Assembly (NCBI GenBank): GCA_021838445.1
Contig: JAKCDU010000014.1
Coordinates: 20,638-83,045, forward strand
DNA: 62,408 bases
DNA from: Actinomycetes bacterium
GTDB lineage: Bacteria; Actinomycetota; Acidimicrobiia; Acidimicrobiales; Palsa-688
Direction of reading: 5' to 3'
Below are positions 1 through 8,566 of the stretch, piece after piece. A model generated the notes under the pieces. That model did not search any database and was not told where the DNA came from. It saw only the letters and a list, made by a program, of their open reading frames with translations. The number at the start of each line of letters is the position of its first letter. The first letter of the stretch is position 1. Position numbers and translations under genes: made by a program.

Positions 1-321
1 GCCACCAGCCCCCGAGGCCTCAGCCCCCGGCTGTCATCCGCCGGCCGCCGGCCCCAGTGGGACTGGTCCCCCAGAACGCATAAATGCCCCTACCGGGCCA
101 TACCGCCGCGGCGGTGGCCTTCCCTACGATCACGGCAGTACCCGATGAGCACTCGCCGTGGTTGTGCACACCACGCTCGCCCCCCGGTACCGGGACAAGG
201 GGTGGGTACGAGGGCCGCCGAGCGGGAGACGGCCCTCGAACGTCCTGTCCGGCGGTCGACACACCGGTCCTGGCCTGGTGCCACCCGGATTCGGGCGACT
301 CTGGTCGGACGACTCCCGGCT
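1..321. other. No recognisable gene
   Basis: Open frames exist on both strands because the DNA is GC-rich, but none gives a protein with recognisable motifs. All are rich in Arg, Pro, Gly and Ala, as expected of a non-coding frame. I see no RNA gene or strong hairpin. The stretch lies downstream of a decayed methyltransferase fragment and may be degenerate sequence. Confidence 0.5.
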
Positions 322-738
322 CTAGGCGAAGGCGTGGACCACGGCCCGGTAGTGGATCGGGTCCTCCGGTGCCGCCGGCGCAGGATGGGGCGGGTGCCAC
401 GCGTAACCCACCCGCCGGCGCACCCCCCGCTGGATCCGGACGGCCTCCGAACGCCAATCCCCGGTCCGGCGCACCGGTCCGGCCGGGGTCGGAGGCGGCG
501 GCGAGGGGGCGCCGATCATCGTCGTCACTCTCGAGGCCCCGGCTCGCTCGGCCAGGAACGAGTAGTAGCCATCCCACGCCCCGATGTCGAGCACGGTCCT
601 GGCCCCGAAGTCCGGCAAATGGTCGGCTCCGAGATAGGTCTTGCAGAACCCATCAGTGACGACGCCGTTCCCGAGGTCCATGGTGTGATACCAGACGATG
701 GAGTCGACCCGGTCTTGCAGATCCCTGATGTTCCCCAT
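322..738 (-). pseudogene. Truncated class I SAM methyltransferase (DUF1698-like N-terminus)
   Basis: The first ~70 residues resemble the N-terminus of the DUF1698/CmoB-like methyltransferases. They contain WYHTMDLGNGVVTDG, then a SAM-binding motif I, TVLDIGAWDGYYSFLAERAGA. After about position 530 the similarity stops and the frame becomes Pro/Arg-rich, with no later SAM motifs. No other frame restores a methyltransferase. Intact family members are well over 200 residues, so this looks like a gene whose 3' part was lost or replaced, rather than a single frameshift. It lies just downstream of the 3' end of tRNA-Ser. The family call for the N-terminus is fairly secure; the cause of truncation is unknown. 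Confidence 0.6.
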
Positions 739-773
739 CAGGCCGCAACTCTATTGGACCTCTTGGAGCATCC

Positions 774-864
774 TGGCGGAGAGGGGGGGATTTGAACCCC
801 CGGACCCCGGTTAGAGGTCAACTCATTAGCAGTGAGTCCGATTCGGCCGCTCTCGCACCTCTCC
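774..864 (-). tRNA. tRNA-Ser (GCT), CCA encoded
   Basis: Read on the minus strand, the sequence begins GGAGAGG and ends CCTCTCC-G-CCA, giving a perfect 7-bp acceptor stem with discriminator G and an encoded CCA. The anticodon arm is ACTCA-CTGCTAA-TGAGT, so the anticodon is GCT (serine AGC/AGU codons). A long variable arm follows, as expected for a class II tRNA, then the T arm with GGTTCAAATCC. Length is 88 nt plus CCA. Confidence 0.96.
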
Positions 865-1071
865 CTCCCGACGACTCTAGCAGACCACCGGGGATGCCGC
901 TCAGCCCCTTAAAGTCCTGCTCAGAGGGTATTTCTAGGACGCTTCTCCGGGCCTCGGGAGGGGGCTCGATACCGGCCTTGGAGCCCTCACCGAGACACCG
1001 AGAGTGCCCTGAGCTGGAATGCCGCTCCTCCCGGTAGCACAGGACATCTTCGAGCAGCAGCTGGGGGTACG

Positions 1072-1105
1072 CGAGGGGGGCGGGGCCGAAGCCCCGCCCC
1101 CCTCG
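1072..1105 (-). terminator. Perfect 15-bp hairpin downstream of the secreted repeat protein
   Basis: The arms at 1072-1086 and 1091-1105 are exact inverted repeats of 15 bases around the tetraloop CGAA. The stem is almost entirely G:C. It begins 46 bases past the stop of the minus-strand gene ending at 1151, where a terminator is expected. No T tract follows on the minus strand, so it is a very strong hairpin but not a textbook intrinsic terminator. Confidence 0.65.
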
Positions 1106-1150
1106 TGAATCAGCCGAATTCAGCGTCGGGCTCCTACCCGATGGTGCTGA

Positions 1151-3532
1151 TCAGGCCGCGGAACCGTAGAACGGGGCGTTGTAGGTGAATACCCCGCCGT
1201 CGGCGCCGACCTCCCAGTATCCGTCGGTACCGGTGTCACTGGACCCGGCGACCACGGGCCGTGACAGCTTGACCCCGGCCGCTGAGCCATAGAACGGGGC
1301 GTTGTAGTCGAACACTCCTCCATCGGCCGCGAACAGCCGGTAGCCGGAACCGTCCGACAGTGGCGACATGGCCATGACGGGAGAGGCCAGCGCCAGGTTC
1401 CCGGCTGAGCCGTAGAAGGGGGCGTTGAAGGAGAACACACCCCCGTCGGAAGCCACCAGCCAGTAACCCCTGATCCCGTTCGGACCGGGATTGGGGTCGA
1501 CAGCCATCCCTACTACAGGGCGGCTCAGGTGCACGCCACCGGTAGAGCCCTGGAACGGTTCGTTGAAGGCGAACACACCCCCGTCGGAGGCGACCAGGTA
1601 GTAGCCCTGGCTGTTCAAGTCGGTGGTGATACCGACGATTGGCTTGACGAGCTGCACGCTGCCGGTCGATCCGTAGAAGGGGGCGTTGAAGGCGAACACA
1701 CCCCCATCTGCGCCGACCATCCAGTAGCCGCCGGTGGTGCGGTCAGCGACGACCCCGACGATCGGGGCGTTGAGCCGGAGCCCACTGAGCGAGCCGTAAC
1801 AGGTCGCCCCGCCGAAGACAGCCACGTCGCCGGCCCCGTCAACCTCGACATATCCGGTGCCGTCTGCCAGAGGGGCGGCCGCCACCACCTGACCCGAAGG
1901 CAGGTGGGATACGCAGCTGGTCTGAACCGGACCGGGAGTGTTCACCGCCTGGCCGGGGAGAGTCTGGAACCAGAGGTAGATGTTGCTGTCGATAGCCCCA
2001 CCCGGATTGGTGGTCGGGTTGAAGGGAAGCTCCTGGGAGGCGGTCAGGTCCTTCAAGTTCTCGACGGCGTTCAGTTGCGCCTGGGAGGTGACCGGAACGA
2101 CCTCGACGTTCCACCACTCAGGCTGGTCCGCGTTACGGGTGCGGATCACGTGGTCATGGCTCGGCAGGGGCACGTTGGTCAGTGACGCCGGCGAAGGATT
2201 ACCCGGAAGGTACGGGGCGATGTTGGACAGGTCGACCGTCATCGGATGATCGATGCAGGTGATGGCCGAAGGGCACTGCGAGTAGGTCGGGGTGAAACCG
2301 AGCGGTACCGGGATGTACAGCGGGTCGATCTGGCTGTTACCGCCGGTAGCGCCCGGCGCCGAGTTGGCCGCGGTAGGGACCGTCGGGTCGCCCACTCCAG
2401 GCGGCACGGTGGCCGCCGGCTTGCCGACCTCGCAGGGGGCCGCTCCCGGGTTGGCAACCGAGGAATCGCAGAACTGTTGCTCGGAGTACAGCAGCTGCAC
2501 ATCCTGGCCGGCCGCGCCGGGCGTCCCCGAGACCCACCCGTGGGCGATACCAAGGTTCTCGCAGTTGGGGGCGCTCTGACCGCAGTCGTAGTTCAAGTTG
2601 TTGAACGTGGAGCCCGTCTCGGACTGATCGGGGGCGCCAGGCGCCGGCGCAGCCCCCGCCGGGCTGCCCGGCGGGTACTGGTCGGCGTTGAGGTTGGCGG
2701 GGTTCGACGCCACCGACGCCGGAACCGTCCCGGGCAGGACCTGGAAGAACAGATAGGCGTTGGTCGGGACGGCAACCGCTGTGCTGGCGGCCACCGCCGA
2801 GTTGATCGCCGAGACACTCGTCAAGGAGTTGAACGTCGAGGGGCTAGCGGTAGCCACCACTTCCACGTTCCACCACTCGGGATCACCCCCGTTGCGGGTA
2901 GCGATCACATGGTTGTGGGCCGGAATGGGGACGTTCGAAACCGAAGAAGGCGAGGGGTTGCCCGGCAACGCCGAGGCGATGCGCGACAAGTCAATGGTCT
3001 TCGGATGGTCGATACAAGTCATCGTGGCCGTCCCTGCCGCACACTGGGTGGGAGGAGGGTTGGAGAAGAGCGGCGTGGGGATGTAGAGGGTGTCGCCGTG
3101 GGTCGTGTTGCCGAGCGAGGTCCCGGTCCCGCCACTCGACTGGGCCGACGGGTTGGCCGACGGTCCAGCACCCGCTTCGCAACCGGTACTGGCCTGGCTG
3201 GACACGTTGGCGTCGCAGTACCAATTCTCGGTATACAGGATCTGGACGTACTGCCCGTTCAGATAGGCGTAGGACTCGCCCACCCCACCCCGGTTGGCAC
3301 CGTTGTTACCGCAAGTAGAATGGTCATTCTGGCAGCCGTACTGCAGTGGATTGATGGTGGTGCCGCTGCCACCCGACGGCACGTTCGGCGTGCCGGAGGC
3401 ACCGTGCACGCTCGCTGCGTTAGCCGGCGGTGAAGCGACGACCGACGCGGTCGCGCCGAGCAACGCCAGCCCACCGACGGCCACGAAGGAGCGAAGCACC
3501 CCCTTTCCGAATCTGGATCTCGACCTGGTCAT
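1151..3532 (-). CDS. Secreted protein with two related modules and C-terminal DGGVF repeats
   Basis: A 793-residue protein that is probably exported. The N-terminus is basic (MTRSRSRFGKG), followed by a hydrophobic stretch and a likely signal peptidase site near ANAAS. Two related modules follow, at about residues 55-290 and 305-545. Each has a Cys-rich YxCxxxxxxCxN opening, a VQxLYxExxxCD segment, an ITCIDHPxTxDLS motif and a NPEWWNVEVV-type motif. The last ~230 residues hold about five to six copies of a ~47-residue repeat with the core GYWxVxxDGGVFxFNAPFYGS, probably beta-rich and propeller-like. These repeats are familiar from secreted actinobacterial proteins of unknown function. A GGAGGGG ribosome site sits about 9 bases before the ATG. 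Even Cys counts suggest disulfides outside the cell. Function is unknown; adhesion or surface binding is a guess. Confidence 0.85.
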   Translation of the reverse strand: MTRSRSRFGKGVLRSFVAVGGLALLGATASVVASPPANAASVHGASGTPNVPSGGSGTTINPLQYGCQNDHSTCGNNGANRGGVGESYAYLNGQYVQILYTENWYCDANVSSQASTGCEAGAGPSANPSAQSSGGTGTSLGNTTHGDTLYIPTPLFSNPPPTQCAAGTATMTCIDHPKTIDLSRIASALPGNPSPSSVSNVPIPAHNHVIATRNGGDPEWWNVEVVATASPSTFNSLTSVSAINSAVAASTAVAVPTNAYLFFQVLPGTVPASVASNPANLNADQYPPGSPAGAAPAPGAPDQSETGSTFNNLNYDCGQSAPNCENLGIAHGWVSGTPGAAGQDVQLLYSEQQFCDSSVANPGAAPCEVGKPAATVPPGVGDPTVPTAANSAPGATGGNSQIDPLYIPVPLGFTPTYSQCPSAITCIDHPMTVDLSNIAPYLPGNPSPASLTNVPLPSHDHVIRTRNADQPEWWNVEVVPVTSQAQLNAVENLKDLTASQELPFNPTTNPGGAIDSNIYLWFQTLPGQAVNTPGPVQTSCVSHLPSGQVVAAAPLADGTGYVEVDGAGDVAVFGGATCYGSLSGLRLNAPIVGVVADRTTGGYWMVGADGGVFAFNAPFYGSTGSVQLVKPIVGITTDLNSQGYYLVASDGGVFAFNEPFQGSTGGVHLSRPVVGMAVDPNPGPNGIRGYWLVASDGGVFSFNAPFYGSAGNLALASPVMAMSPLSDGSGYRLFAADGGVFDYNAPFYGSAAGVKLSRPVVAGSSDTGTDGYWEVGADGGVFTYNAPFYGSAA

Positions 3533-3827
3533 GGGAATCTTCCCCTCCGCTCTGTTGGCCGGCGCGCCTGATCGGGCACACCGGGTCGGTCACCCAATGT
3601 TCGGCGCCGCCACTCGGCCTGGATGACCTCCCAAGGCGCTAGGCCCCGATCGTTCATGGGAATGGGCCGGGGTGGTCGGTCGGGACTGAGGGCGCCGTTG
3701 GCGGTCTGATGGGCCCGGCGACCCTCGCCGTACTCTCCGACCGCAGCGTCGTGGGTCTTGGCGAACGTCCGCTGGGCCTTGACCGGCGAACGCCCGAGCG
3801 GCGGCGGCGCGCACCACGGCCTCGGCC

Positions 3828-5540
3828 GTGACAGACTCGTCATCCCCCCGACCTTCGCTCTGCCCCTCCCCAGTGTCCCACCGCGTCCGACTCCGCCCCT
3901 GGCAGAAAGAAGCCCTCGAACGTCTCGACGGGGCGGCCGGACAGGACTTCCTCACCGTGGCCACCCCCGGGGCGGGCAAGACCACCTTCGCTCTCACCGC
4001 GGCCATCCGCCGGCTGGCTGCGCCCGGAGGCCCCCGCCGGCTGGTGGTGGTCGCTCCCACGGCCCACCTCAAGCGCCAGTGGGCGGCCGCCGCCCTCGGC
4101 TTCGGGATGCACCTCGACCACGAGTGGACCCCAGCCGAGGGTGATCTGCCCGGGGACATGCACGGACTCGTCACCACCTACCAGCAGGTCGCCGGGTGCG
4201 CCCCGGTGATGGCGCGACTCGTGGCCGGCGCCATGGTCATCTTCGACGAGATCCACCACGCCGGTGACGACCGGGCGTGGGGCACCGCGGTGCGGGCGGC
4301 CTTCGAGGGGGCGGCCATGCGCCTGTCCCTGTCGGGAACCCCTTTCCGCTCCGACACGCTGAGCATCCCTTTCCTCCGCTACGAGCTCGACGAGGCCCGA
4401 CCGGACTACGAGTACGGCTACGGCGACGCCCTCAGCGCCGGACGGGTCGTCCGGCCCGTGTACTTCCCCCGCACCGGTGGCCACATGGAGTGGAGCGCGC
4501 CCGACGGGTCCACCTGGGAGGCCAGTTTCGACGATGCCCTGGACCCGGTCCGGGCCAATCAGCGTCTGCGGGCGGCACTTTCGCTCGACGGCGACTGGTT
4601 GCCGTCGGTCCTGCGCTCGGCCCACGAGCGTCTCACTGCCATCCGCCGCAGTCACCCCCAAGCGGGTGGCCTGGTCATCGCCACCGACCTGGACCACGCC
4701 CGAGGGATCGCCGATGCCCTGGCGTGGCGCCACGGGGTGCAACCGGTTCTGGCCACCTCCGATGATCCCTCCGCCTCGGACCGCATAGCGGCGTTCGCCC
4801 GGTCCGAGGACCCGTGGCTGGTTGCGGTGCGCATGGTGTCGGAGGGCGTGGACATCCCCCGGCTGCGGGTGGGGGTGTACGCCACGACCACCACGACCGA
4901 GCTCTTCTTCCGGCAGGCGGTCGGCCGTCTGGTGCGCTGGACCCCGGGGGTGCCCGACCAGAAGGCCTACCTGTTCATCCCTGACGACGCCCGACTGCGG
5001 GGCTGGGCCCACCGCATCGCCGAAGCCCGTCGACACAGCTTGCGCCGAGACACCGCCCCCCGGCCCGAGGCCGACCCCGCCGAGCTCGACGAGCTGCGGG
5101 AGGAGGCCGTCCGGGACGCCGAGCAGCTGTCCCTGTTCGCGGTCATTTCGGCGGTGGCGACCGACACCCACGAGCTACCGGGGGGAGGTGCCGAAGCTGC
5201 CGGCTCCCACGATACCGACCACGACGAGGATCTGGTGGTCGAACTGCCATCGCTGTCGGGCGGCCCCTCCGCCTTCCCTGGCAGCCCGGCGGCGGCTCTG
5301 GCGCGCCATACCGACGTACCGCCGCCGGGTCCTCTGCTCACCCGTCGGGAGCGCAAGTCCCGCTTGCGGGTCGCCAACGCCGAGATGGCCCGGGCGTTGG
5401 TCCACAAGACCGGGTGGTCCCACGCCAAGGTCAACTCCGAGCTCAACCGGTTGGCCGGGGTCGGCAAGGTCACCGAGGCGACCCTCGAGCAGCTGGAGCG
5501 ACGCCTGCGCCAGGCCGAGCACTGGTACCGCCGGCTCTGA
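3828..5540 (+). CDS. SF2 DEAD/DEAH-box helicase
   Basis: A 570-residue superfamily II helicase. Visible motifs are an RPWQKEAL Q-like element near residue 25, Walker A TPGAGKTT (46-53), Walker B FDEIHH (D140-E141-I142-H143), motif III SGTP (169-172), and a second RecA lobe with VSEGVDIP and RQAVGRLVRW (motifs V and VI). The layout resembles UvrB/XPB/restriction-type DEAH translocases rather than RNA DEAD-box proteins. The C-terminal ~130 residues have no family I recognise. The start is a GTG. It stands alone on the plus strand and converges on queD with 24 bases between stops. DNA remodelling or repair is likely; no nuclease domain is seen. Confidence 0.87.
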   Translation: MTDSSSPRPSLCPSPVSHRVRLRPWQKEALERLDGAAGQDFLTVATPGAGKTTFALTAAIRRLAAPGGPRRLVVVAPTAHLKRQWAAAALGFGMHLDHEWTPAEGDLPGDMHGLVTTYQQVAGCAPVMARLVAGAMVIFDEIHHAGDDRAWGTAVRAAFEGAAMRLSLSGTPFRSDTLSIPFLRYELDEARPDYEYGYGDALSAGRVVRPVYFPRTGGHMEWSAPDGSTWEASFDDALDPVRANQRLRAALSLDGDWLPSVLRSAHERLTAIRRSHPQAGGLVIATDLDHARGIADALAWRHGVQPVLATSDDPSASDRIAAFARSEDPWLVAVRMVSEGVDIPRLRVGVYATTTTTELFFRQAVGRLVRWTPGVPDQKAYLFIPDDARLRGWAHRIAEARRHSLRRDTAPRPEADPAELDELREEAVRDAEQLSLFAVISAVATDTHELPGGGAEAAGSHDTDHDEDLVVELPSLSGGPSAFPGSPAAALARHTDVPPPGPLLTRRERKSRLRVANAEMARALVHKTGWSHAKVNSELNRLAGVGKVTEATLEQLERRLRQAEHWYRRL

Positions 5541-5564
5541 GCCAGGGGCGCACCGCGGCCCGGG

Positions 5565-5945
5565 TCAGCGAGCCGAGCTCGGAGGCCCCTCGTACACGCA
5601 ACCCGAGGTGCAGGTCTCTCTCACCACGATGCGCGACACGGGTAGTCCCCCCGCGACCAGCCGCTCCCAGATCCACGAGGCCAGGTTCTCGCTGGTCGGG
5701 TTCTCCAGGCCTTCGACGTCGTTGAGGTAGCGGTGGTCGAGGGCGTCGTGCACCGGTTGCCACGCCTCTTTCAAGTCGGCGAAGTCCATGACCCACCCGA
5801 GCCCGGGGTCCAACGGTCCCCCCACGTGCACTTCCACCCGGAACGAATGGCCGTGGAGGCGGGCGCACTTGTGACCTTCGGGGACGTACGGCAGGCGGTG
5901 GGCCGCCTCGAAGCCGAGCTCCCGGAAGACGCGGTGGCCGCTCAT
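5565..5945 (-). CDS. queD: 6-carboxy-5,6,7,8-tetrahydropterin synthase QueD
   Basis: A 126-residue protein of normal family length. It converts 7,8-dihydroneopterin triphosphate to 6-carboxytetrahydropterin, the first committed step to preQ0. Zn ligands are visible as H16 in FEAAHRL and H31/H33 in RLHGHSF, with catalytic Cys27 in KCARLHGH. The ALDHRYLND and ENPTSENLA motifs and E110 in VVRET also match the family. The start codon overlaps the queE stop as ATGA, so it is the last gene of a queC-queE-queD operon. Confidence 0.94.
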   Translation of the reverse strand: MSGHRVFRELGFEAAHRLPYVPEGHKCARLHGHSFRVEVHVGGPLDPGLGWVMDFADLKEAWQPVHDALDHRYLNDVEGLENPTSENLASWIWERLVAGGLPVSRIVVRETCTSGCVYEGPPSSAR

Positions 5946-6589
5946 GGGATGCCCAGCAGCTTGTGGGTCTGCAGCGACAGGCTCCACTGGGGGTGGGCCA
6001 GGCAGTACTCGACGCAGGCCCGGGTGTGCTCGGCCAGCAACGGGCCGTCCATGGGCTGCAGGTAGAGCCGGTCGGCGACCAGGTCGAGCCGCTCGGCGTC
6101 TTCGGGCATGAGTCCGTCCTGGGGGTAGACCAGCTTCAACTCGTCGGCCCGGGCCAACCGGATGGGCGCCACCGCCTTGGGGCTCACGCACACCCAGTCG
6201 ATCCCGGCCGGGGCCGGCAGGGTCCCGTTGGTCTCGAGGCCCACTTCGAAACCCTGCTCGTGCAGCGCCCCCACCAGCGCCTCGTCGAGCTGGAGGAGCG
6301 GCTCCCCTCCGGTGCAGACCACGTAACGCACCGCCTCGGGGTGCCCACTTCCCGTCCAGGCGGCGGCTACGGCCCCGGCCAGCTCCCCGGCACTGGAGAA
6401 GCGACCCCCGCCGGGCCCGTCGGTGCCGACGAAGTCGGTGTCGCAGAACCGGCAGATCGCCGTGGGGCGGTGGCGCTCCCGCCCTGTCCAGAGATTGCAG
6501 CCGGCAAACCGGCAGAACACCGCCGGCCGCCCGCTTCGGGCGCCCTCGCCCTGCAGTGTGTAGAACACCTCCTTGACGAGGTAGGCCAT
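5942..6589 (-). CDS. queE: 7-carboxy-7-deazaguanine synthase QueE (radical SAM)
   Basis: A 215-residue radical SAM enzyme that makes 7-carboxy-7-deazaguanine from 6-carboxytetrahydropterin. The N-terminal VKEVFYTLQGEGARSGRPAVF is typical of QueE. The Fe-S motif is a Cys followed by 14 residues and then CRFC, i.e. the CX14CX2C variant also known from Burkholderia QueE, not the usual CX3CX2C. CTGGEPLLQLD (SAM and substrate) and LETNGTLP follow, and KLVYP is near the end. I chose the ATG at 6589 because it overlaps the queC stop as TGATG; an upstream in-frame ATG at 6664 would lie inside queC. Confidence 0.94.
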   Translation of the reverse strand: MAYLVKEVFYTLQGEGARSGRPAVFCRFAGCNLWTGRERHRPTAICRFCDTDFVGTDGPGGGRFSSAGELAGAVAAAWTGSGHPEAVRYVVCTGGEPLLQLDEALVGALHEQGFEVGLETNGTLPAPAGIDWVCVSPKAVAPIRLARADELKLVYPQDGLMPEDAERLDLVADRLYLQPMDGPLLAEHTRACVEYCLAHPQWSLSLQTHKLLGIP

Positions 6590-7296
6590 CAGGTGGCCTC
6601 CAAGCGGGCCCGCGCCGGGTCCGCCATACCCGCTTCGGCGAACCCTTTGGCCCGCAGCAGACAAGCGTCACACGCCCCGCAGGTTTGTCCCCCCGGCGCC
6701 GGGTCGTAGCAGCTGTGGGTAAGCGCGTAATCGACCCCGAGTTCCACCCCCAGAGCGATGATCCCCGCCTTGTTCAGCTCCATGAGCGGAGCATGGATCT
6801 GCGTGCGGGTCCGGCCCTCCACCCCGGCCCGGGTGGCCAGGTTGGCCATCGACTCGAAGGCGGCGATGTACTCCGGCCGGCAGTCCGGGTAACCGGAGTA
6901 GTCCAAGGCGTTGACCCCGATGAAAATGTCCGACGCCTCGGCGGTCTCGGCCAGGGCCAGGGCGAAGGACAAAAAGATGGTGTTGCGGGCGGGCACGTAG
7001 GTGACGGGTACGCCCACCTCCATGTCGGACACACTCCGTCCCTTGGGCACCGCCATATCGGAGGTGAGCGCCGACCCGCCGAAGGCGCGCAGATCAATGC
7101 GAGCGGTCACGTGGTGCTCCACGCCCATAGCCTCGGCCACCCGCCGGGCGGCCTCGAGCTCGACGTCGTGGCGCTGGCCGTAGTCGAACGACAGAGCGTG
7201 GCAGCGGTACCCGTCGCGCTGAGCGACGGCCAGCACGGTGGTCGAGTCGAGACCACCGCTCAAGAGCACCACCGCCGGCCGACCCGAGTTCACCAT
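6589..7296 (-). CDS. queC: 7-cyano-7-deazaguanine synthase QueC
   Basis: A 235-residue ATP-dependent enzyme that amidates and dehydrates 7-carboxy-7-deazaguanine to preQ0. The PP-loop SGGLDS is at residues 13-18, with FDYGQRH further on, [10 protein letters not shown] in the middle, and a C-terminal zinc site [18 protein letters not shown] with four Cys. The ATG at 7296 places the PP-loop at the usual distance from the N-terminus, although no strong ribosome site is visible. It is the first gene of queC-queE-queD. Neither folE, queF, tgt nor a dpd DNA-modification gene lies in the window, so the fate of preQ0 cannot be read here. Confidence 0.94.
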   Translation of the reverse strand: MVNSGRPAVVLLSGGLDSTTVLAVAQRDGYRCHALSFDYGQRHDVELEAARRVAEAMGVEHHVTARIDLRAFGGSALTSDMAVPKGRSVSDMEVGVPVTYVPARNTIFLSFALALAETAEASDIFIGVNALDYSGYPDCRPEYIAAFESMANLATRAGVEGRTRTQIHAPLMELNKAGIIALGVELGVDYALTHSCYDPAPGGQTCGACDACLLRAKGFAEAGMADPARARLEAT

Positions 7297-7330
7297 AGGG
7301 GACGACGCTACCCACTTCCCGGGCGCGAGC

Positions 7331-8131
7331 ATGTACGTCATGACCGGCGATCTGCACACCGATCGGCAGCGCGCCGAATCCTTCGGTGCCTCGGCCGAAC
7401 GCTACGACCGTTCCCGGCCTTCCTACCCGCCCGCCCTCGTCGACCATCTGCTCGGCCTGACGCCGTTGGGTGTCGACGTGCTCGACGTCGGATGCGGGAC
7501 CGGCATCGCGGCGCGTCTGATGACCGATCGCGGCGCCTCCGTGCTGGGGGTCGAGGCCGACGCCCGCATGGCCGAAGTGGCGAGGCGACGGGGCACCCCC
7601 GTCGAGGTGGCCCGTTTCGAGGCATGGGACAGCCGGGGTCGGGTCTTCGACCTGATCACCGCCGCTCAGGTGTGGCACTGGGTCGACCCGCGCGCCGGGG
7701 CGGCACGAGCCGCTTCGCTGCTGCGGCCGGGTGGTCGATTGTGCCTGTTCTGGAACATCGGTAGCCCGCCGGCCGAGGTACGCGCCGCCTTCGAGCAGGT
7801 CTACCGCGAGGTGGCCCCCGAAGCCGACGGGTTCTCGGTCGCCACCACTTACTCCCGTGACAAGGGCTACGAGGCCGAACGAGCCGGCATCCGGGCCACC
7901 GCGGGGCTGAGCGGTCCGCAGGAGCACCGCTTCGAATGGTCCCGCACCTACACCCGCGACGAGTGGCTGGATCAGCTTCCCACCCACAGCGACCACATCA
8001 CGATGTCACCGGGCCGGCTGCAGCGGGTGCTCGACGGTATCGGAGCGGTGATCGACCGCTTCAGTGGCGAATTCGTGATGGCCTACTCCACCCTCCTGCT
8101 GGAGTCGGTCCGGGACCGGACGACACCTTGA
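7331..8131 (+). CDS. Class I SAM-dependent methyltransferase
   Basis: About 266 residues. The [19 protein letters not shown] opening and [15 protein letters not shown] (SAM motif I) place it in the Methyltransf_11 group, with acidic motif II VLGVEAD and a [12 protein letters not shown] post-motif. The AQVWHWVDP segment is typical of small-molecule methyltransferases of this type. It is divergent from queC, sharing a 34-base gap. ATG codons at 7331 and 7340 are both possible starts; neither has a clear ribosome site. The substrate is unknown and there is no evidence linking it to preQ0. Confidence 0.83.
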   Translation: MYVMTGDLHTDRQRAESFGASAERYDRSRPSYPPALVDHLLGLTPLGVDVLDVGCGTGIAARLMTDRGASVLGVEADARMAEVARRRGTPVEVARFEAWDSRGRVFDLITAAQVWHWVDPRAGAARAASLLRPGGRLCLFWNIGSPPAEVRAAFEQVYREVAPEADGFSVATTYSRDKGYEAERAGIRATAGLSGPQEHRFEWSRTYTRDEWLDQLPTHSDHITMSPGRLQRVLDGIGAVIDRFSGEFVMAYSTLLLESVRDRTTP

Positions 8132-8161
8132 GGCCCCGGCGGCGGCAATAGGCTCAGCCGG

Positions 8162-8539
8162 ATGGCCGAGCTGATCGTGGACGGAACCGACCTGGTGCTG
8201 CATCTCACCTTGGCCCAGAAGGTCCTGTCGTTCCACAACGACCTCCGGGTGCCGCTCACATCGGTGCGCTCGGTGCAGGCCGTGGACAAGCCGTGGCTGG
8301 CCCTGCGGGGCCGGCGGATGGCCGGGACGGCGCTCAGGGGAGTGGCGGCCATGGGCACGTGGATACACGGCGACCGGCACTACGACTTCTGCGTGGTGCG
8401 CTCGCAGCAGACCGCGGTCCAGCTCGACATCAGCACCGGACGCTTCGACCGTTTCCTGGTCAGCCTGCCACCGGGACTCGACCACCGGGCCGAGGCCGAC
8501 CGCCTGGCCCGCGCCGCAGGGATCGCCACCACCGGCTGA
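8162..8539 (+). CDS. Small PH-like domain protein, function unknown
   Basis: A 125-residue soluble protein. Its order of elements, LVLHLTLAQKVLSFHNDLRVPLTSVRSVQ, then a WIHGDRHYDFCVVR strand and LDISTGRFDRFLVSL, looks like a bacterial PH-fold domain (beta-rich, with one C-terminal helix). No catalytic motif is seen. It follows the methyltransferase by 30 bases on the same strand and may share its transcript. It converges on the LLM oxidoreductase. Confidence 0.7.
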   Translation: MAELIVDGTDLVLHLTLAQKVLSFHNDLRVPLTSVRSVQAVDKPWLALRGRRMAGTALRGVAAMGTWIHGDRHYDFCVVRSQQTAVQLDISTGRFDRFLVSLPPGLDHRAEADRLARAAGIATTG

Positions 8540-8566
8540 GCCCGTCGGGGTCCGCCGGCGTGTCGC

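Noticed and set aside
3840-5171. Long minus-strand frame opposite the helicase
   Set aside because: The helicase frame carries all SF2 motifs in order; the opposite frame is Gly/Arg/His-rich without motifs.
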